From Desulfurobacterium atlanticum (GTDB lineage Bacteria > Aquificota > Aquificia > Desulfurobacteriales > Desulfurobacteriaceae): a stretch of DNA of 64,000 bases. The notes beneath the pieces are model-generated. The model did not search any database. It saw only the letters and a list, made by a program, of their open reading frames with translations, and had not been told where the DNA came from. Below are positions 18,157-27,654 of the stretch, in pieces. The stretch is taken from the NCBI RefSeq assembly GCF_900188395.1, contig NZ_FZOB01000004.1, positions 78,414-142,413 of the forward strand. The letters are read 5' to 3'. The stretch's first letter is position 1. Each line of letters begins with the position of its first letter. The position numbers were made by a program, and so were the translations under genes.

Positions 18157-21100
18157 ATGAAGATAGGTAAAGGAGATTTTGTTCACTTACATCTTCACTC
18201 ACAATACTCAATATTAGACGGTGCAATAAAAATAGAAGAGATGGCTAAAAAAACAAAAGAGCTGGGAATGCCAGCTGTTGCAGTCACAGACCACGGAAAT
18301 ATGTTCGGATCCCTTGAACTTTACAATACATGCAAAAAATATGAAATAAAACCTATCATAGGCCAAGAGTTTTATATAGCTAAAGGCTCCCGTTTTGACA
18401 GAAAGGAAGCAGGAGAAAAGGGAAGCTACCACCTCGTCCTTCTTGCAAAAAATGAAAAAGGCCTTAAAAACTTAATGAAATTAAGTTCAATAGCATTTAT
18501 TGACGGCTTCTACTACAAACCAAGAATAGACAAGGAGGTTCTTGAAAAGCACAGCGAAGGATTAATAGCTCTCTCAGCATGTATTCAGGGTGAAATCCCT
18601 CTCCTTTACCTGCAGGGAAAAAAAGAAGAAGCTGAAAAAGCTGCAAAGTGGTATAAGGAACTTTTTGGAGAAGACTTTTATCTTGAGATCCAAGACCACG
18701 GAATGAGAGAACAGAAAATAGCCAATAAAGGAGTTATAGAGATAGCAAGAAAACTTGATATAGACCTTGTAGCCACAAATGACGCTCACTATCTCAACAA
18801 AGAAGACTGGGAAGCCCATGACATTCTCCTCTGCATCCAGACAGGAAAAAAGCTAAAAGATGAAAAGCGAATGCGATTTCCCACAAAAGAGTTTTACTTT
18901 AAAAACGGCGAAGAGATGCTCAGAATTTTTAAAGAAGTCCCTGAAGCAATTTTAAACACTCTCAAAGTAGCAGAGAAAATTGACATAAACCTTGGAAACT
19001 CAGAATATCACCTTCCAGAATATCAGATTCCAGAAGGATATACCTACGAAACATACCTTAAAGAACTTGCCGAAAAGGGACTTGAAAAAAGATTTGAAGA
19101 ACTTGGCATAAAAGATGGCGAAACAAAAAGAAAATACAAAGAAAGGCTTTATCATGAGTTAAAAATTATAAACGATATGGGCTTTCCGGGATATTTCCTT
19201 ATTGTATGGGACTTTATCAACTGGGCAAAGAAAAACGGTATTCCTGTCGGACCCGGAAGGGGTTCAGCCGCCGGTTCTCTTGTAGCCTATGCAATAGGAA
19301 TAACAGATATTGACCCTATCAGATTTAATCTTCTCTTTGAACGATTTCTGAATCCTGAAAGGGTAACAATGCCGGACATCGATGTTGATATCTGTCAGGA
19401 TGGAAGAGACCGGGTCATCCAATATGTAAGAGAAAAGTATGGAAATGATAAAGTATGCCAGATAATAACGTTTGGAACATTGAAACCAAAAGGTGTAGTA
19501 AGAGATGTTGGAAGAGTTCTTGATATTCCTTACGGTGAAGTTGACAGGATAGCAAAACTGATACCAAACGACGCAAAAACGATAGAAGATGCGCTTGAAA
19601 AAGCCCCGGAACTTAAAGAGCTTGTTGAAAAAGAGGAACTCTACCAGAAAATGGTAAAAATAGCATCAAAACTTCAGGGACTTACAAGACAAACTGGTGT
19701 TCACGCAGCAGGTGTCGTTATCACCCCGGAAACACTAACAAACTTTATTCCCCTTGCAAGAAGTAAAGAAGGTGACATAACCACACAGTATGAGATGGGA
19801 CAGGTTGAAAGTCTCGGCCTTCTAAAAATGGACTTTTTAGGGTTAAAAACACTCACCATAATAGATAAAACAGTTAAGCTTGTAGAAAAAACAAGAGGGA
19901 TAAAAATAGATCTGAAAAAACTTCCCCTTAACGATGAGAAGACATATCAACTTCTTCAGGAAGGAAACACCGTAGGTGTGTTCCAGCTTGAATCTCCCGG
20001 AATGAGAAATTTAATGAAAAGATTAAAACCTGAATCCATAGAAGACATCGTTGCCCTTGTTGCTCTCTATAGACCTGGACCTTTAAACTCAGGTATGGCA
20101 GAAAGTTACATAAAAAGAAAACACGGAGAAGAGCCTGTTGACTACATATTCCCTGAACTTGAACCGTATCTTAAAGAAACCTACGGATTATTTATCTACC
20201 AGGAACAGATTATGCAGATAGCAAACGTCCTTGCCGGTTACTCCCTCGGGGAAGCGGACCTTTTACGCCGTGCCATGGGTAAAAAGAAAAAAGAGATAAT
20301 GGAACAACAGCGAGAAATCTTTGTTAAAAGAGCTGTTGAAAGAGGCTATCCAAAAGATAAAGTGGAAAAGCTTTTTGATGATATTGCAAAATTTGCAGAA
20401 TACGGTTTTAACAAATCCCACTCAGCAGCTTATGGTTACCTTGCATATATAACAGCTTATCTGAAAGCTCACTTCCCTCAAGAACTTCTTGCAACAATGA
20501 TGTCCATTGATTATGACAACGCAGATGAAATAGTTAAACTTACAAAAGACTGTAAAGAAAACGGTATAGAGATACTACCGCCTGACATAAACAAAAGCGC
20601 AGCAAAATTCACAATAGAAAATGGAAAAATAAGATTCGGGCTTGCAGGAATAAAAGGAGTGGGAGAAAAAGCAGCTGAAGCAATTGTTCAGGCAAGGGAA
20701 AAAGAAGGAGAATTTAAAGACCTCTACGACTTTTGCGAAAAAGTTGATATGAGACAGGTGAACAGAAAAGTGCTTGAAGCCCTTATAAAAGCCGGAGCAT
20801 TTGACTCAACAGGATACAACAGGGCCACACTTTTAAACACTCTTGATAGAGCTATGGCTGCAGCTCAGAGCATCCAGAAAACAAAAAGCAAAGGCTTAAT
20901 GAGTCTTTTCGGAGATGAAACCCCTGTTATTCAGAAAGAGTACAACGAAACAGAAGAGTGGCCAGAAAGGGTAAAACTTGAATATGAAAGGTCTGCCATA
21001 GGCTTTTACCTATCGGGACATCCACTTCTTGAATACCTGTCTATAGTCCCGTTTAAATTTGACACATCCTCTCATAAAGATGAGTGGAAAGATGAGCAGG

Positions 21101-21597
21101 AAGTAACGATAGCAGGTGCCATAACAGGAGTTAAAACAAGAAGAACCCAGCGGGGAGAGATGTGGGCAAACGTGGAAATTACAGACCTTGAAGGTGTGCT
21201 TAACGTATTAGTATTTCCAAATGTTTATAAAGAAATATCTGAAATCCTGACCGAAGGTAATGTGGTAATAATAAAGGGAACTGTTAGAAAGGAAGAGGGA
21301 ACTGTATCCATCATTGCAAAAGAGATAGGAAGATTTGAGAAAAAGATAGCAGAAGTCGTAAACAGGATTGTACTGAAAATAGACGGTGGGAAACTGGACG
21401 ATCAGTTGCTTGAAAGATTAAAGAGTTTTCTCCTTGAAAACAGCTCACCAGATGGAAAACCGGTAATTATAGAACTTAAAAACAACGGCTATATAATACA
21501 ACTTCAAACACACCCGGATTTTTCTGTTCCTATAGATGCAGCAACAATTAGAGGTTTAAAAAAGTTAATAGGAGAAAAACAGATAAAAATCGTTTAA
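18157..21597 (+). CDS. dnaE: DNA polymerase III alpha subunit
   Basis: This is the replicative polymerase, 1146 aa, of the DnaE1 type. The N-terminal PHP domain begins VHLHLHSQYSILDGAIK. The polymerase core shows GPGRGSAAGSLVAYAIGI and the catalytic aspartates in PDIDVDICQDGRD. The fingers region, a helix-hairpin-helix (LAGIKGVGEKAAEAI) and a C-terminal OB-fold (VTIAGAITGVKTRRTQRGEMWANVEI) follow. A GGGAG ribosome site and a TATAAT hexamer (18115-18120) lie upstream. accA starts 12 bp after its stop, so the two are probably co-transcribed. Confidence 0.97.
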   Translation: MKIGKGDFVHLHLHSQYSILDGAIKIEEMAKKTKELGMPAVAVTDHGNMFGSLELYNTCKKYEIKPIIGQEFYIAKGSRFDRKEAGEKGSYHLVLLAKNEKGLKNLMKLSSIAFIDGFYYKPRIDKEVLEKHSEGLIALSACIQGEIPLLYLQGKKEEAEKAAKWYKELFGEDFYLEIQDHGMREQKIANKGVIEIARKLDIDLVATNDAHYLNKEDWEAHDILLCIQTGKKLKDEKRMRFPTKEFYFKNGEEMLRIFKEVPEAILNTLKVAEKIDINLGNSEYHLPEYQIPEGYTYETYLKELAEKGLEKRFEELGIKDGETKRKYKERLYHELKIINDMGFPGYFLIVWDFINWAKKNGIPVGPGRGSAAGSLVAYAIGITDIDPIRFNLLFERFLNPERVTMPDIDVDICQDGRDRVIQYVREKYGNDKVCQIITFGTLKPKGVVRDVGRVLDIPYGEVDRIAKLIPNDAKTIEDALEKAPELKELVEKEELYQKMVKIASKLQGLTRQTGVHAAGVVITPETLTNFIPLARSKEGDITTQYEMGQVESLGLLKMDFLGLKTLTIIDKTVKLVEKTRGIKIDLKKLPLNDEKTYQLLQEGNTVGVFQLESPGMRNLMKRLKPESIEDIVALVALYRPGPLNSGMAESYIKRKHGEEPVDYIFPELEPYLKETYGLFIYQEQIMQIANVLAGYSLGEADLLRRAMGKKKKEIMEQQREIFVKRAVERGYPKDKVEKLFDDIAKFAEYGFNKSHSAAYGYLAYITAYLKAHFPQELLATMMSIDYDNADEIVKLTKDCKENGIEILPPDINKSAAKFTIENGKIRFGLAGIKGVGEKAAEAIVQAREKEGEFKDLYDFCEKVDMRQVNRKVLEALIKAGAFDSTGYNRATLLNTLDRAMAAAQSIQKTKSKGLMSLFGDETPVIQKEYNETEEWPERVKLEYERSAIGFYLSGHPLLEYLSIVPFKFDTSSHKDEWKDEQEVTIAGAITGVKTRRTQRGEMWANVEITDLEGVLNVLVFPNVYKEISEILTEGNVVIIKGTVRKEEGTVSIIAKEIGRFEKKIAEVVNRIVLKIDGGKLDDQLLERLKSFLLENSSPDGKPVIIELKNNGYIIQLQTHPDFSVPIDAATIRGLKKLIGEKQIKIV

Positions 21598-21609
21598 AAG
21601 GAGCTTTAA

Positions 21610-22545
21610 ATGGCTGTTTTGTTAGAATTTGAAAAGAAAGTAGAAAGATTGAGAAGGAAAATAGAAGAATTGAAAGAGAAAGGAAAACACGACCCTGCTG
21701 TGATAAGAGAGATAGAGGAAAAGTTCAAAAGAAAAATAGAGGAGTTTTACTCCAACCTAACTCCGTGGGACAGAGTGCTCCTTGCAAGACATCCAGACCG
21801 CCCTCACGCAATAGACTTCATAAACAATGTTTTCAAAGACTTTATAGAACTTCACGGGGACAGACACTGCGGTGACGGAAAAGCTATAGTTGCAGGATTT
21901 GCACAGTTTAAAGGTATTCCTGTATGCGTAATAGGACAGGAAAAGGGCAGGGATACAAAAGATAAAATCAGACGGAATTTTGGAATGCCGACTCCTGAAG
22001 ATTACAGAAAAGCGTTAAGAGTTATGAAGCTTGCAGAGAAATTCCGAAAACCGATAATAACCCTTGTTGACACCCCCGGAGCTTTTCCCGGTATAGAAGC
22101 AGAAGAACACGGACAATCTGAAGCGATAGCAAGAAATCTTCTTGAAATGGCAAAGCTTACAGTCCCTGTTGTAAGCGTTGTTATAGGTGAAGGGGGAAGC
22201 GGAGGAGCCCTTGCAATAAGCGTTGCAAACAGACTTCTCATGTTTGAAAACGCCATCTATTCTGTAATCTCCCCTGAAGGGTGTGCAGCTATTCTCTGGC
22301 AGTCGCAAGACAAAGTAAAAGAAGCAGCAGAAGCCCTAAAATTAACGTCAACACAGCTTAAAGAACTTGGAATAGTAGATGATATTATTCCTGAACCCCT
22401 TGAAGGGGCACATAAAGACTACAAATTCACATTCCAGAAATTTGAAGAATATGTATCAAAACACCTAAATGACCTTTTAAAGATGTCACCACAAGAGCTT
22501 AAAGAGGACAGATATCAGAAATTCAGAAAAATAGGGGCATTCTAA
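21610..22545 (+). CDS. accA: AccA, acetyl-CoA carboxylase carboxyltransferase alpha subunit
   Basis: With AccD this subunit transfers the carboxyl group from biotin to acetyl-CoA, the first committed step of fatty acid synthesis. The 311-residue protein has the N-terminal coiled region (residues 3-50). The crotonase-like core follows, with FIELHGDRHCGDG, GFAQFKGIPVCVIGQEKGRDTK, the oxyanion loop DTPGAFPGIEAEEHGQSEAIARN, and GEGGSGGALAI. It follows dnaE closely, as in many bacteria, and a new promoter precedes rpsB downstream. Confidence 0.96.
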   Translation: MAVLLEFEKKVERLRRKIEELKEKGKHDPAVIREIEEKFKRKIEEFYSNLTPWDRVLLARHPDRPHAIDFINNVFKDFIELHGDRHCGDGKAIVAGFAQFKGIPVCVIGQEKGRDTKDKIRRNFGMPTPEDYRKALRVMKLAEKFRKPIITLVDTPGAFPGIEAEEHGQSEAIARNLLEMAKLTVPVVSVVIGEGGSGGALAISVANRLLMFENAIYSVISPEGCAAILWQSQDKVKEAAEALKLTSTQLKELGIVDDIIPEPLEGAHKDYKFTFQKFEEYVSKHLNDLLKMSPQELKEDRYQKFRKIGAF

Positions 22546-22553
22546 AATTTCTA

Positions 22554-22582
22554 TTGACGGCTATTCAGATTTCAAATATATT
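22554..22582 (+). promoter_or_regulatory. Sigma-70-type promoter of rpsB
   Basis: TTGACG and TATATT are separated by exactly 17 bp, 105 bp upstream of the rpsB ATG. Confidence 0.75.
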
Positions 22583-22599
22583 ACCAACGACAACTCACC

Positions 22600-22672
22600 T
22601 TCCCCGATTCAGAGAGGGGTGCCCTTTAAAGGGTTCTCTCTGAAGATGACGGGATGGGAGGCTAAACCACAA
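22600..22672 (+). promoter_or_regulatory. Structured 5' leader of rpsB
   Basis: Downstream of the promoter the leader can fold into a long stem: CAGAGAG pairs with CTCTCTG around an inner CCCTTTAAAGGG palindrome. A G-rich single-stranded stretch follows before the GGAGG site. The position fits autogenous control by ribosomal protein S2. I cannot assign it to a described leader family. Confidence 0.55.
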
Positions 22673-22687
22673 AAAGGAGGAAATTAG

Positions 22688-23560
22688 ATGTCTGAAGAGA
22701 TTAAAAACACACAGCAGACAGAAGAACAGAAAGAAACTGAAGTAAAAGAGGTTGAAACAGTAGAAGCTGAAAAGCAGGAAGAAACATTCAAACCAAGACC
22801 GAAAGGCTCAAGAATCACGATGAAGGAACTTCTTGAAGCAGGGGTTCATTTCGGCCACCAGAAAGAGAGATGGAACCCCAAAATGAAGAGATTTATCTTC
22901 ACAGAGAGAAACGGAATCCACATTATTGACCTTCAAAAAACACTCAAATACTTTGATGAAGCTTACGATTTTGTTGCCGACCTTATAGCAAACGGCGGAA
23001 CAATTCTTTTCGTGTGCACAAAGAAGCAGGGACAGGACATTGTTAAAGAAGAAGCTGAAAGATGTGGAATGTATTACATCAACAAGAGATGGCTTGGTGG
23101 AATAATTACAAACTTTGAAACAATAAAGAAAAGCATTTTCAAATTAAAAATGCTTAAGAAGATGGAAGAAGAGGGAATCTTTGAAAAGCTTCCAAAGAAA
23201 GAAGCTATGAAACTGAGAAGAAAAAAAGAGAAGCTTGAAAAGTATATCGGTGGAATTGAAAATATGAAGAAAATTCCAGACGCTCTCTTTATCGTTGATG
23301 TTGTGAGAGAAGAGAACGCGGTAACTGAAGCAAGAAAAGCTGGAGTTCCAATTGTTGCCCTTGTTGACACAAACGCTGATCCAGATCTTATAGATTACCC
23401 AATTCCTGCAAACGATGATGCTATCAGGGCAATAAGGTTATTAACATCAAGAATAGCCGATGCTGTTCTTGAAGGAAAAATGAGAAGAGACGCAATTAAA
23501 CTTGCTGAAGGCGAAGAGTTTGTTGAAGAAGAAGCTGAATTTGTTCCAGAGGAGGAATAA
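22688..23560 (+). CDS. rpsB: Ribosomal protein S2
   Basis: Core S2 features are [57 protein letters not shown] and [24 protein letters not shown]. At 290 aa it is longer than the usual 230-250. It has an acidic, lysine-rich N-terminal extension of about 40 residues rich in Glu and an acidic tail ([15 protein letters not shown]). It heads the rpsB-tsf operon, with tsf starting 2 bp after the stop. Confidence 0.97.
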   Translation: MSEEIKNTQQTEEQKETEVKEVETVEAEKQEETFKPRPKGSRITMKELLEAGVHFGHQKERWNPKMKRFIFTERNGIHIIDLQKTLKYFDEAYDFVADLIANGGTILFVCTKKQGQDIVKEEAERCGMYYINKRWLGGIITNFETIKKSIFKLKMLKKMEEEGIFEKLPKKEAMKLRRKKEKLEKYIGGIENMKKIPDALFIVDVVREENAVTEARKAGVPIVALVDTNADPDLIDYPIPANDDAIRAIRLLTSRIADAVLEGKMRRDAIKLAEGEEFVEEEAEFVPEEE

Positions 23561-23562
23561 TA

Positions 23563-24159
23563 ATGGCCGAAATTACAACAGAAAAAATTAAAGAACTAAG
23601 AGCAAAAACAGGAGCCGGTATTGTTGACTGTAAAAAGGCTCTCCAGGAAGCTGACGGAGACATAGAAAAAGCTCTTGAAATTTTAAGAAAGAAAGGAGCA
23701 GCAAAGGCTGCCAAAAAAGCTGACAGAGCAACTGCTGAAGGAATCGTAGTATCCTACATCCACGCAGGTGGAAAAGTTGGTGCCCTTGTAGAAATCAACT
23801 GTGAAACAGACTTTGTTGCAAGAACAGATGACTTTAAAGCACTCGGCCATGAAATAGCAATGCAGGTTGCTGCAATGAATCCTAAATATGTAAGTAGAGA
23901 AGAAGTTCCTGCCGAAATTATTGAAAAAGAAAAAGAGATTCTCAAAGAGCAGGCTCTTGCTGAAGGAAAGCCTGAACACATAGTAGAAAAGATAGTTGAA
24001 GGAAGATTAAACAAGTTCTATTCTGAAAACTGCCTCCTTGAACAGCCGTGGATCAAAGATGACAGCAAAACAATTGGTGACCTTGTGAAGGAATACATTA
24101 CAAAGTTAGGTGAGAACATCAAAGTTAAAAGATTTTGCAGATTCGGAGTTGGGGAATAA
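23563..24159 (+). CDS. tsf: Elongation factor Ts
   Basis: EF-Ts exchanges GDP for GTP on EF-Tu. The N-terminal UBA-like segment [37 protein letters not shown] and the core [24 protein letters not shown] are present. At 198 aa it is the short form with a single core subdomain, as in Thermus, not the 280-residue E. coli form. Its stop codon sits in the loop of a terminator hairpin. Confidence 0.96.
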   Translation: MAEITTEKIKELRAKTGAGIVDCKKALQEADGDIEKALEILRKKGAAKAAKKADRATAEGIVVSYIHAGGKVGALVEINCETDFVARTDDFKALGHEIAMQVAAMNPKYVSREEVPAEIIEKEKEILKEQALAEGKPEHIVEKIVEGRLNKFYSENCLLEQPWIKDDSKTIGDLVKEYITKLGENIKVKRFCRFGVGE

Positions 24160-24175
24160 GCCCCAACTCTTTTTT
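24146..24175 (+). terminator. Terminator overlapping the tsf stop codon
   Basis: Nine-bp stem GAGTTGGGG / CCCCAACTC followed by TTTTTT. The tsf stop TAA lies in the 6-nt loop, so a ribosome finishing tsf covers the stem. The element should attenuate flow into pyrH-frr depending on tsf translation. Confidence 0.85.
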
Positions 24176-24199
24176 GAACCAAAAATGAGGGAAAAGGGA

Positions 24200-24925
24200 A
24201 TGGAAAATCTTAAATATCGGAGAATCCTACTTAAACTCAGTGGAGAAGCTCTTCAGGGAGAGAAAAACTACGGAATAGACCCAGAGTTCTTGGGAAATCT
24301 TGCAGATGAGATTGAAAAAGTTGTAAAGCTTGGAGTAGAATTGGCCATAGTCATAGGCGGTGGTAACATTTTCCGCGGAATGAAAGGCGCCACACAGGGA
24401 ATGGACAGGGCAACTGCCGACTATATGGGAATGCTTGCGACGGTTATGAACGCTCTTGCCCTTCAAGATGCTTTGGAAAAAAGAGGTCTTAAAACAAGAG
24501 TTCTCTCGGCTATTGAAATGAGGGAAATCGCAGAACCTTACATAAGAAGAAGGGCTATAAGGCATCTTGAAAAGGGAAGGGTGGTTATATTCGCCGCAGG
24601 AACAGGAAATCCATTTTTCACAACAGATACTGCAGCCGCGCTGAGAGCTGCTGAAATAAACGCAGATATACTCCTTAAAGCAACAAAAGTTGATGGTGTT
24701 TATACAGCAGACCCTATGAAAGATAAAAATGCTGTAAAACTTGACAAAATATCGTATAAAGATGTTATAGTTAAAGGTATAAAGGTTATGGATTCTGCTG
24801 CCGTGTCCCTCTGTATGGAAAACGGAATACCTATAGTGGTGTTTGATGTAAGGAAGCCGGGTAATCTTGAAAAGGTTGTAAAAGGCGAAAATGTAGGTTC
24901 ACTTGTTGAAGGGGAGGCATTATGA
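24200..24925 (+). CDS. pyrH: UMP kinase
   Basis: UMP kinase phosphorylates UMP to UDP. The 241-residue protein has the amino-acid-kinase fold: [14 protein letters not shown] at the start, [11 protein letters not shown], the [26 protein letters not shown] helix, [20 protein letters not shown] and [16 protein letters not shown] use the ATG at 24200, preceded by a purine-rich GAGGGAAAAGGGA site. Upstream in-frame ATGs at 24110 and 24185 would overlap tsf or its terminator. The stop overlaps the frr start (ATGA). Confidence 0.95.
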   Translation: MENLKYRRILLKLSGEALQGEKNYGIDPEFLGNLADEIEKVVKLGVELAIVIGGGNIFRGMKGATQGMDRATADYMGMLATVMNALALQDALEKRGLKTRVLSAIEMREIAEPYIRRRAIRHLEKGRVVIFAAGTGNPFFTTDTAAALRAAEINADILLKATKVDGVYTADPMKDKNAVKLDKISYKDVIVKGIKVMDSAAVSLCMENGIPIVVFDVRKPGNLEKVVKGENVGSLVEGEAL

Positions 24926-25476
24926 ACGACCTGCTTAAAGATGCAGATAAAAGAATGAAGAAAAGTGTAGATGTTTTGAAAACAGAATTTTCCGGGTTAA
25001 GGACTGGAAGAGCTTCTACAATTTTAGTGGAAGATATCAAGGTGGACTATTACGGAACAATGACGCCAATAAAACAGCTTGCGCAAATTTCAGTTCCTGA
25101 AGCCACCCAGATAGCAATCCAGCCGTGGGATATCTCTGTTGTTCCAAACATAGAAAAGGCCATCAGAAACTCAGACCTTGGAGTTCAGCCTCAAACAGAT
25201 GGAAATGTTATAAGGATAAACCTGCCACCACTTACAGAAGAGAGAAGAAGAGACCTTGTTAAAAAAGCGGGAAAAATGGCTGAACAGGCAAGAATAGCTA
25301 TAAGAAACATAAGACACGAAATTATGAAAGAACTTGATAAAATGAAAAAAGAAGGTGGTGTATCTGAAGACGAGATAAAAAGGCTTAAAGAAGAGCTTCA
25401 GAAAATTACAGATAAATATATAAAACAGATTGACGAACTCCTCAAGAAAAAAGAGGAGGAAATTCTCACAGTTTAA
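24922..25476 (+). CDS. frr: Ribosome recycling factor
   Basis: RRF splits post-termination ribosomes together with EF-G. The 184-residue sequence shows the family blocks [62 protein letters not shown] and [11 protein letters not shown]. It starts with a 4-nt overlap on pyrH. The small ferredoxin follows at 16 bp. Confidence 0.97.
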   Translation: MNDLLKDADKRMKKSVDVLKTEFSGLRTGRASTILVEDIKVDYYGTMTPIKQLAQISVPEATQIAIQPWDISVVPNIEKAIRNSDLGVQPQTDGNVIRINLPPLTEERRRDLVKKAGKMAEQARIAIRNIRHEIMKELDKMKKEGGVSEDEIKRLKEELQKITDKYIKQIDELLKKKEEEILTV

Positions 25477-25492
25477 GTAAGGAGGTAAGAAG

Positions 25493-25669
25493 ATGGCTCA
25501 TGTGATTGATTTGGAAGGATGCATCGGGTGCGGAGCATGTGCTTCTGTATGCCCAACAAACGCTATTCATCCTACAGATGACGGAAAGTACACAATTGTA
25601 GCTGAAGAGTGCATTGACTGTGGAGCATGCGTGGAAGTTTGCCCTACAGATTGTATCTCAGCCGAGTAA
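25493..25669 (+). CDS. 2[4Fe-4S] ferredoxin (58 aa)
   Basis: This short gene encodes MAHVIDLEGCIGCGACASVCP and, later, EECIDCGACVEVCPTDCI: two CX2CX2CX3C clusters in a classic clostridial-type ferredoxin. An AAGGAGG site lies 7 nt before the ATG. It is the last gene before a terminator and could supply electrons to ferredoxin-dependent reductases, including nitrogenase; that link is inference. Confidence 0.93.
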   Translation: MAHVIDLEGCIGCGACASVCPTNAIHPTDDGKYTIVAEECIDCGACVEVCPTDCISAE

Positions 25670-25681
25670 AAGGAAACTGGC

Positions 25682-25710
25682 AAAAGAGGGGAAGATTTCC
25701 CCTCTTTTTT
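25682..25710. terminator. Bidirectional terminator between ferredoxin and HEAT-repeat gene
   Basis: AAAGAGGGGAA pairs with TTCCCCTCTTT and is followed by a T-run on the plus strand, with an A-run on the other side. It serves both convergent transcripts. Confidence 0.85.
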
Positions 25711-26890
25711 ATTTGTTTGAAGCTTTTTGAAGAACAAGTCGAAGAACATCTCTAATATCATCAAGAACTTCGTTCTTATAAACAGCCTTTATCATATCTT
25801 TTTTCTTTGAAAGTTCGGAAGGTTTAAAAATTAAAAGGTTTTTTGCCGCAGAAAGCCTTAAGTTATCATCATTATTCAAATCCGAAATAATTGACAGAAC
25901 ATAGTCAATACCATCTTCACAACCTATGTTCGCCATAGACCAGATAGCGGCTTTTTTCAAAGATTCATCCTTTTTAAACAAAAACTTCTTTAAAATAGGA
26001 CAATATTCTTTGTCTCCACTTCTTCCCATGTAAGTTAAAGCAGCAGAAACAACAACAGGATCATCACTTTGAAGAAAACTATCAATAATATCTTTTGAAA
26101 TTTCCTTATTTCTTATAAAAGGCAACCTCAAAGCAAACGCCTTCTTCACCTCCTCATTTGAAAGAACAGAAAGAACAATATCTTTCTCAAGAAGCACACC
26201 ATTTGTTATCAAAACCTCAAGAACAGCTGCTTTAATTGAAGGATCTGTTTCAATAAGTAATCTGCTTTCAAGATTCTTTAAAATCTTTTTTGATGGTCTG
26301 TGTGTAAGATAATATTTAACAGCGAGGTTTCTTATGTTTGAATCTCCACTTTGCAAATATTTTTCAACCTCTGGGAAATCTTCTTGTCTGAATGAAACTG
26401 TAAAAAGAGCACTTTTTAACAACTTTTTATCCCCAGATCTTAAAATTTTATCTATCTCTTTTTTACACTCTGTATATTTTGAAAGTCCCCTTAAAGCCTC
26501 TTTTTTAAGATTATCAGAAAACTTACCTTTTAAAACTTCACAGTAAAGCTTCCCTAAATCATCCTCATTAAAAGATTCCAGGGCAGAAAGAACAGCTTCC
26601 TTAACAGTATTGGATTTATCCTTTTCAAATGCCTTTAAAAGGCAGCTTTTAGCTCTAAAACTGAAAGGATAGTAACCAAGCGCCTCAGCAGCCGTTTTTC
26701 TTACCTTTTCGTTCTTATCTTTAATCAAAATCTCACAAAACTTATTTACATTGGAAGGATCTTTTATTCTTGAAAGATAAACTATAGCAAGAATCCTGTC
26801 CTGCGGATTTTTTGAGTTGATGTCAAAATTTGCTGCTAAAGAAACAGACGAAAACAAAAAACATAAAAAAGCCACTATTAACTTCCTCAT
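25709..26890 (-). CDS. Exported HEAT-repeat protein
   Basis: A signal peptide (about residues 1-19, ending SVSLA) precedes roughly ten degenerate HEAT-like helical pairs, for example VRKTAAEALGYYP, VVSAALTYMGRSGD and LKKAAIWSMANIGCEDG. It forms an alpha-solenoid probably used for protein binding in the periplasm. No catalytic motif is visible. It directly follows the SurA-like gene in the cytochrome operon, so a role in cytochrome assembly or docking is suggested by position only. Confidence 0.7.
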   Translation of the reverse strand: MRKLIVAFLCFLFSSVSLAANFDINSKNPQDRILAIVYLSRIKDPSNVNKFCEILIKDKNEKVRKTAAEALGYYPFSFRAKSCLLKAFEKDKSNTVKEAVLSALESFNEDDLGKLYCEVLKGKFSDNLKKEALRGLSKYTECKKEIDKILRSGDKKLLKSALFTVSFRQEDFPEVEKYLQSGDSNIRNLAVKYYLTHRPSKKILKNLESRLLIETDPSIKAAVLEVLITNGVLLEKDIVLSVLSNEEVKKAFALRLPFIRNKEISKDIIDSFLQSDDPVVVSAALTYMGRSGDKEYCPILKKFLFKKDESLKKAAIWSMANIGCEDGIDYVLSIISDLNNDDNLRLSAAKNLLIFKPSELSKKKDMIKAVYKNEVLDDIRDVLRLVLQKASNK

Positions 26891-27607
26891 CTACTCTCCT
26901 TTGTTAAGTTGCTTATCAAGCTTTCTTAAAAGTTGCTCATCTATTTTAACTTTATACTTCTCCCACAACCAATCAGCAAACTCTTGTGCTGCCCGTGTTT
27001 TTTTCTCTTCCCTTATAGCCTCAACAAGCTCTTTCTTTGATATAACCTTCATATCAGGATGTTTAGGGTCTTTCTTAAATCCATATTCTCCTTTATGAGC
27101 ATTCATAAAGTTCTGAATATCTTCAGTTGTTACCTTTAAATAATCTGAAAGCATCTTTTCAACATAAGCTTTTTTCAAAAAGGACAGATAAACTTTTCTT
27201 TTTAACTTTTTCCTTAATTTTTCTGCCTCTTTTTTCTCTATTTTCTTAGAAGAAACAAGCTTATCAACATATTTGTCTATCTCTTTATATTCATTTTCTA
27301 TATCTTTCTCATACTCTTTGAAAACAGGCTCTTTTTCTACACCGCTTTTTAAAGCTTCATGCGTCAAAATTTTCTCAAACGTTAAACTCCTTGTAGCATC
27401 AATCAGATCAGCAAGGGTAAAATACCAGTTTCCTTTACCAACTTCTGCAAGTTTTTCCATTTTATAGTTTCTGTAATAACTTTTAAGCTCTTTTATACTA
27501 ACACAGAGGTTATCAACTTCGGTAGTTGCAACACATGTTTTGGCATGGTTACTACTTCCATAAGCAAAAGAAGAAAAAGCAAAGAAGAACAGCAAAAATT
27601 TTTTCAC
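26891..27607 (-). CDS. Periplasmic SurA/PpiC-like chaperone lacking an obvious PPIase domain
   Basis: From the GTG at 27607 (GGAGG site 6 nt upstream) the protein begins MKKFLLFFFAFSSFAYGS, a clear signal peptide. An ATG five codons earlier overlaps the ribosome site and is unlikely. The mature part is helical and highly charged. The stretch VTTEDIQNFMNAHKGEYGF resembles the N-terminal chaperone segment of SurA/PpiC proteins that precedes a parvulin domain, but the parvulin core is not recognisable. It sits between the octaheme cytochrome and a HEAT-repeat protein and may help fold the cytochrome. Confidence 0.6.
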   Translation of the reverse strand: MKKFLLFFFAFSSFAYGSSNHAKTCVATTEVDNLCVSIKELKSYYRNYKMEKLAEVGKGNWYFTLADLIDATRSLTFEKILTHEALKSGVEKEPVFKEYEKDIENEYKEIDKYVDKLVSSKKIEKKEAEKLRKKLKRKVYLSFLKKAYVEKMLSDYLKVTTEDIQNFMNAHKGEYGFKKDPKHPDMKVISKKELVEAIREEKKTRAAQEFADWLWEKYKVKIDEQLLRKLDKQLNKGE

Positions 27608-27628
27608 TCTATACCTCCACATAATAAG

Positions 27629-27647
27629 TTGGGGGCAAAGCCCCCAA
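27629..27647 (-). promoter_or_regulatory. Hairpin after the octaheme cytochrome gene
   Basis: TTGGGGGC and GCCCCCAA pair around a 3-nt loop. There is no T-run on the minus strand, so partial attenuation or 3'-end protection of the hao message is more likely than full termination. Confidence 0.5.
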
Positions 27648-27654
27648 ATGAAAA

